In this document: piece after piece, positions 24,457 to 27,705 of the stretch
Layout of the letters: every line of letters begins with the position of its first letter
Numbering within the stretch: the first letter of the stretch is position 1
Source: Planctomycetaceae bacterium
GTDB taxonomy: Bacteria > Planctomycetota > Planctomycetia > Pirellulales > Pirellulaceae
Direction of reading: 5' to 3'
Length of the DNA: 27,705 bases
Assembly (NCBI GenBank): GCA_012965455.1
Contig: DTSG01000179.1
Span: forward strand, 1-27,705
Notes under the pieces: generated by a model
Told to the model about the DNA's origin: nothing
The model's database searches: none
What the model saw: the letters and a program-made list of their open reading frames with translations, nothing else
Program-made: the position numbers and the translations under genes

Positions 24457-25227
24457 ATGAACGATATAAACGCTAAAGTTGCTTTTGCTATTTGTGCTCA
24501 TCCGGACGACATAGAATTTTTAATGTCCGGAACATTGATGCGATTGAGGCGAGCTGGCTACGAACTACACTACCTGAACATCGCCAATGGCTGTTGTGGC
24601 AGCACAACACATGATGCCGTGGAAACAGCGGCGATCCGACTGACTGAAGCACACGCCGCGGCCAACTTTATTGGTGCAACATTTCATGAGCCGTTGTGCA
24701 ACGATCTGGAGGTGTTTTACGACCAGCCAACTTTGGCGAAGCTAACCGCAATTATCCGCAATGTGGCGCCCGATATTCTACTGACGCATTCGCCAACGGA
24801 TTACATGGAAGATCACACGACGACATGTCGACTTGCTGTAACCTCTGCGTTTTGTCGCGGCATGCCTAATTATCCCACCACACCCGTCACTGCGGCTATA
24901 GAAAAACCTGTTACGGTTTATCATGCGCAACCCTATTCGCATTATGATCCGCTGGGTGAATTGATCACTCCCAGTTGTTATATCGATGTAACTGCATTGC
25001 AGCCCCGCAAGCGTGAGATGTTAGCGCTACATCAAAGCCAAAAACAATGGCTGGACGAAAGCCAAGGGCTCGATTCATACCTGAACTCAATGCAAGATCT
25101 AGATCGACAACTCGGAACGATTTCCGGCAAGTTCGAATACGCCGAAGGCTGGCGCAAACATAGCCACCTCGGATTCTGTGCACCTAACGCCGACCCGTTA
25201 TCCGCGGCGTTGGAAATCGATTCGTAG
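24457..25227 (+). CDS. PIG-L (LmbE) family deacetylase
   Basis: A 256-aa protein with the zinc motif AHPDDIEF (H15, D17, D18) and the downstream THSPTDYMEDH (H111, D115, H120), the two halves of the PIG-L metal site. Members remove acetyl groups from N-acetylglucosamine-containing molecules such as GlcNAc-PI or mycothiol and bacillithiol precursors. The substrate here is not known. It starts 15 bp after the ABC permease stop, so it belongs to the transporter operon and may act on what that complex handles. It converges with queE 29 bp away. It is distinct in sequence from the PIG-L half of the fusion at 1916-3817. Confidence 0.9.
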   Translation: MNDINAKVAFAICAHPDDIEFLMSGTLMRLRRAGYELHYLNIANGCCGSTTHDAVETAAIRLTEAHAAANFIGATFHEPLCNDLEVFYDQPTLAKLTAIIRNVAPDILLTHSPTDYMEDHTTTCRLAVTSAFCRGMPNYPTTPVTAAIEKPVTVYHAQPYSHYDPLGELITPSCYIDVTALQPRKREMLALHQSQKQWLDESQGLDSYLNSMQDLDRQLGTISGKFEYAEGWRKHSHLGFCAPNADPLSAALEIDS

Positions 25228-25256
25228 GGGCCCCCTAAAACCCAGCTAAAAATCCC

Positions 25257-25949
25257 CTACGTACCTTGGACACACCCGAACCATTCAATTTGCCGGCGGG
25301 GGCAATAATGATAACCCTGTTGCTCGCAATACGGTTTCAGCCAATCTTCACGCGCGGCTAGTTCTGCTGGCGACGTTCCTTGCGGCATCAAATATATTTG
25401 CCGCAACGAGAGCTCGGGGAATTGTTTAATATAGGCGGAAACTTCATCCAAATCATCTTCACTATCGATCACGAATTTGAGCTGGCATTGATGATCTTCC
25501 AACAACTGGCGGATCACATTCGGGGCAAACCGCGTGCGTTGATGTCGCTGATGCCAATATGGGTGTTCGTGGATATTCGGGGCGCTGTTGGTAGTCTTGG
25601 GGCTGATCGACATCAAATCACATTGTAGAGGTAGATATAAAGTGCCGGCTGTTTCAATCGTGATGTGATAATTCTCGGCTCGCAATCGATCACACAACGG
25701 CAACATCTCGGAGAACAACATTGGTTCACCACCAGTCAAGACAACATGCTGGCAGTCCCATTGAGACAAACGTGACATGATTGCGTTCACGGAGATATCT
25801 TCACCGATAGGATCCCAAGACGTATAGGGTGTGTCACAGAACCAACAGCGTAAATTACACCCACTAGAGCGCACAAACACGCTTTCGGTACCCGTTAATG
25901 AGCCCTCGCCCTGAATCGATCGATAAATCTCTGCTATTTTCACCGCCAC
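25257..25949 (-). CDS. queE: 7-carboxy-7-deazaguanine synthase
   Basis: A radical SAM enzyme that contracts 6-carboxytetrahydropterin to 7-carboxy-7-deazaguanine in queuosine synthesis. The N-terminus KIAEIYRSIQGEG and the cluster motif CNLRCWFC (C31, C35, C38), followed by DTPYTSWDP, are diagnostic. VVLTGGEPML is the GGEP motif, and DLMSISPKTTNS and LMPQGT are further QueE features. I place the start at GTG 25949, because GGAG lies four bases upstream and the protein then begins as QueE usually does. ATGs at 25988/25991 would add ~14 unlike residues. That gives 230 aa, within the family's usual size. It is divergent from queF, with about 80 bp between starts. Confidence 0.94.
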   Translation of the reverse strand: MAVKIAEIYRSIQGEGSLTGTESVFVRSSGCNLRCWFCDTPYTSWDPIGEDISVNAIMSRLSQWDCQHVVLTGGEPMLFSEMLPLCDRLRAENYHITIETAGTLYLPLQCDLMSISPKTTNSAPNIHEHPYWHQRHQRTRFAPNVIRQLLEDHQCQLKFVIDSEDDLDEVSAYIKQFPELSLRQIYLMPQGTSPAELAAREDWLKPYCEQQGYHYCPRRQIEWFGCVQGT

Positions 25950-25952
25950 ATA

Positions 25953-25957
25953 TCTCC
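25953..25957 (-). promoter_or_regulatory. Ribosome-binding site fixing the GTG start of queE
   Basis: On the minus strand GGAGA (25957 to 25953) stands four bases (counting from GGAG) before GTG at 25949. The upstream in-frame ATGs at 25988 and 25991 have no such site, so the shorter start is preferred. Confidence 0.6.
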
Positions 25958-26013
25958 GTGTACCCCCCCTTTGCCCTTCTTTAAACATCATGACACAATA
26001 AGGGGAAATCGAG

Positions 26014-26019
26014 AAGGAG
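26014..26019 (+). promoter_or_regulatory. Ribosome-binding site of queF
   Basis: AAGGAG lies 9 nt before the ATG at 26029. A TTG three bases earlier (26026) is in frame, but the ATG is the natural start. Confidence 0.7.
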
Positions 26020-26028
26020 TAGAATTTG

Positions 26029-26409
26029 ATGACTATATCGTACACACCAGAATCACGACGTGAATTGTTAGAGACTTTTACAAACGAGTTTCCACACCGT
26101 GATTACGAAATCGAAATTATTTGTCCGGAATTCACGTCGGTCTGCCCGAAAACGGGGCAACCGGATTTTGGGGAACTGACGTTCAACTATATCGCCGCCG
26201 AGAAATGCGTCGAATTGAAAAGTCTGAAGAATTATCTGCAAAGCTTCCGCAACGATGGGATCTTTTATGAAAACGTCTCCAACTCGATTCTCGACGACCT
26301 CGTAGCCGTACTCGACCCCACGTGGATTCAACTTACAGCAAAATTTAGTGCCCGAGGTGGCATCTCCACAAATGTAATTGTCGAATGGGCGCAGGACGAA
26401 GAACTGTAA
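26029..26409 (+). CDS. queF: NADPH-dependent 7-cyano-7-deazaguanine reductase (preQ1 synthase)
   Basis: Reduces the nitrile of preQ0 to the primary amine preQ1, a late step of queuosine synthesis. The 126-aa protein is the short unimodular type. FTSVCPKTGQPDFGEL holds the nucleophilic C39 and acid D46 (as C55 and D62 in B. subtilis), and VELKSLKNYLQSFRN is the QueF substrate/NADPH motif. The end, ARGGISTNVIVEW, also fits. The divergent pairing with queE shows a local queuosine gene set; queC and queD are not in the window. Confidence 0.96.
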   Translation: MTISYTPESRRELLETFTNEFPHRDYEIEIICPEFTSVCPKTGQPDFGELTFNYIAAEKCVELKSLKNYLQSFRNDGIFYENVSNSILDDLVAVLDPTWIQLTAKFSARGGISTNVIVEWAQDEEL

Positions 26410-26451
26410 TCAAGCAACGAACCTTTCCACCATTCGCGGCTCAATTTGCGG

Positions 26452-26796
26452 TCAGATATCCAATAACTCAGCAACATCATCAACAGCCGCTGCGAGTGAC
26501 CTAGCAGCCATCTTAAAATTCGTATGATTCGAGATCTCCAAGTGGATCTCCTGAAATAAATCATTCGCCTCGCGCAACCTGCGGAACTTCTTCTTGGCTT
26601 GCTTCAAATAGCTCTCGGCATCGTCATTGGCATAGTGACTACCAAGCGACAAAGAATAATCGTAGAGTCTGCGGTGGACTGTTCGTAATTCATCATCGTC
26701 CTCAGCTTCGTCGCTATGTTTTAGAAAAGTACGAACCATCCACACATGGCTAAGTATTGTGTCGACTTGGAGCATTAGATCGTGTGCGCTAGTCAT
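26452..26796 (-). CDS. Hypothetical helical protein, 114 aa
   Basis: A soluble, strongly alpha-helical protein of unknown function, with no signal peptide, membrane segment or cysteine. It is rich in charged residues (SDEAEDDDELRTVHRRL, YLKQAKKKFRRLREAND), suggesting helical-bundle or coiled-coil structure. The ATG at 26796 is chosen because a G-rich Shine-Dalgarno (AGGGGGAA) lies just upstream; the frame runs further 5' but overlaps the preceding gene. It begins 10 bp after the stop of the EamA-like membrane protein on the same strand, so the two are co-transcribed. I recognise no family. Confidence 0.7.
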   Translation of the reverse strand: MTSAHDLMLQVDTILSHVWMVRTFLKHSDEAEDDDELRTVHRRLYDYSLSLGSHYANDDAESYLKQAKKKFRRLREANDLFQEIHLEISNHTNFKMAARSLAAAVDDVAELLDI

Positions 26797-26806
26797 AGTA
26801 TTCCCC

Positions 26807-27705
26807 CTATTCGACGGCATCGACCTCTGCCAAGTCATTGGAGCCTTCAGGTGCATCGACGGGCGCGGCAGGCTTGCTCGGTTTGGGGGCATTCACGAGT
26901 GTCACGATCGCGCCAATGATCACCGTGGTCAAACTACCATAGAACATACTCGGCACTTCGCCCACGACTTCCATTTCCATAACCGAAATAATCGTATTGA
27001 TAATCGGAGCACCGCCAAATACTAATGGCATCACAAACACCGGCTTGCCCCCAAAAGTGAACGACAGAATAATACCAAACGCTCCGATCGCACCAAATAC
27101 TCCAGCCAACATAGAAAAAGACCAACCACCAAGCGTCGTCTCATTGGGAAAACCGTTTTCACTGCCGCTCATGATCAGAATCGGAATAATCACGGCGATG
27201 GCAAAATAAGCAAGGCCCACACACAACAACGGCCGTAACCGACTACCTTCCATGTAGTGCTGGCTCTTGTGAAGTAGCGATCCGTAAGCCCCCCAGCACA
27301 AGACGGTTAGACTAATGCCAATAACGATTAATAATAGATTAGCGTCGGCAGAAGCCCTTGCTACGGCGGTTGCGGAAACAGGCTTAAAGGCAAAAACACC
27401 GGCCGCTCCGAGAGCCACCAAGATGATGCCCAGATAAAACCCCGGTGTCATCTTATCAAACAGTTTTCCCATCCAAATGGAAACAAACGTATTTACCACG
27501 GGTGCACACCCAAATACGATCGGCATGACATATACAGGAGAACCGCCATTGGTTAAGGCAGTGATAATGCCCAAAGCTCCTAAGGCGCCGCATGCACCGG
27601 CACCTAATCCCCAGCGAACACCCCTTGTTGAAAATGCACCCTGTTCCCCTTTAGTCCTGAGAATATAAATAGGAACGATCACCGTAATGACAAAATACGC
27701 CAAGA
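26807..27705 (-). CDS. EamA/DMT-like membrane protein with internal duplication (partial)
   Basis: The frame is open to the right edge, so the N-terminus is missing; about 298 residues are visible. The chain is mostly membrane helices and consists of two similar halves. VYVMPIVFGCAPVVNT in the first half matches VFVMPLVFGGAPIINT in the second, and LAYFVITVIVPIYIL matches LAYFAIAVIIPILIM. The repeat period is about 163 residues. This is the EamA/DMT architecture (two repeats of about five helices), a superfamily of metabolite exporters and sugar or nucleotide-sugar transporters. Judging by repeat 2, only some 40 N-terminal residues lie beyond the edge. The C-terminal tail (PKPSKPAAPVDAPEG) is Pro/Ala-rich and cytoplasmic-looking. 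The substrate is unknown. A small helical protein gene follows 10 bp downstream. Confidence 0.75.
   Translation of the reverse strand, partial: LAYFVITVIVPIYILRTKGEQGAFSTRGVRWGLGAGACGALGALGIITALTNGGSPVYVMPIVFGCAPVVNTFVSIWMGKLFDKMTPGFYLGIILVALGAAGVFAFKPVSATAVARASADANLLLIVIGISLTVLCWGAYGSLLHKSQHYMEGSRLRPLLCVGLAYFAIAVIIPILIMSGSENGFPNETTLGGWSFSMLAGVFGAIGAFGIILSFTFGGKPVFVMPLVFGGAPIINTIISVMEMEVVGEVPSMFYGSLTTVIIGAIVTLVNAPKPSKPAAPVDAPEGSNDLAEVDAVE

Noticed and set aside
25226..25240. GGGGCCCC palindrome between the PIG-L gene and queE as a terminator
   Set aside because: An 8-bp self-complementary run with no loop or T tract; not able to form a normal intrinsic terminator.

Overview
The window is an ordinary bacterial chromosome segment of moderate GC content (roughly half, by eye). 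I see no insertion sequence, phage, CRISPR or tRNA genes. The gene set suggests a member of the Planctomycetota (Pirellulales-like). The hints are a NagB-like/PIG-L fusion, a DUF116/polyprenyl synthase fusion, rpsR standing outside the usual rpsF-ssb-rpsR-rplI context, a DUF3311/sodium-symporter pair, several TTG/GTG starts and frequent lack of Shine-Dalgarno sites. This placement is an inference from gene content; no rRNA or other marker is present to prove it.

Left part (1-7936): the 3' end of fmt (methionyl-tRNA formyltransferase) converges on a minus-strand pair, the NagB-like/PIG-L fusion followed by proB (glutamate 5-kinase). A canonical nagB diverges from the fusion across a 269-bp region holding an inverted repeat. 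Next is purF (amidophosphoribosyltransferase). It converges on a minus-strand group of a 32-aa very basic protein, a FabZ-like dehydratase and trmB.

Middle part (8496-15606): a plus-strand run that looks like an isoprenoid biosynthesis locus. It encodes a radical SAM protein with a SPASM-like C-terminus, a class II terpene cyclase of the squalene-hopene cyclase family, a DUF116 + polyprenyl diphosphate synthase fusion, a chorismate-lyase-like protein and an FAD-dependent oxidoreductase carrying a halogenase-type WxWxIP motif. The simplest hypothesis is that a polyprenyl chain is made, cyclised and tailored, possibly joined to or modified with a chorismate-derived aromatic unit. No UbiA-type prenyltransferase or squalene synthase lies in the window, so the product cannot be named.

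Right part (15745-25227), still plus strand: a DUF3311/sodium-solute symporter pair whose symporter has an unusually large insert; rpsR with a structured leader and a strong terminator; a YbgC-type thioesterase; a protein-prenyltransferase beta-subunit-like toroid protein that lacks two of three zinc ligands; a LolD/MacB-type ABC transporter (ATPase and a 1206-aa permease); and a stand-alone PIG-L deacetylase.

Right edge: the queuosine genes queE (minus) and queF (plus) are divergent. A small helical protein and an internally duplicated EamA/DMT-like membrane protein, cut by the window edge, follow on the minus strand.

The most interesting items are the isoprenoid locus with its DUF116/prenyl-synthase fusion, the apparently deaminase-dead NagB-like/PIG-L fusion beside an intact NagB, the zinc-less prenyltransferase-beta-like protein, the 32-aa basic protein and the rpsR leader.
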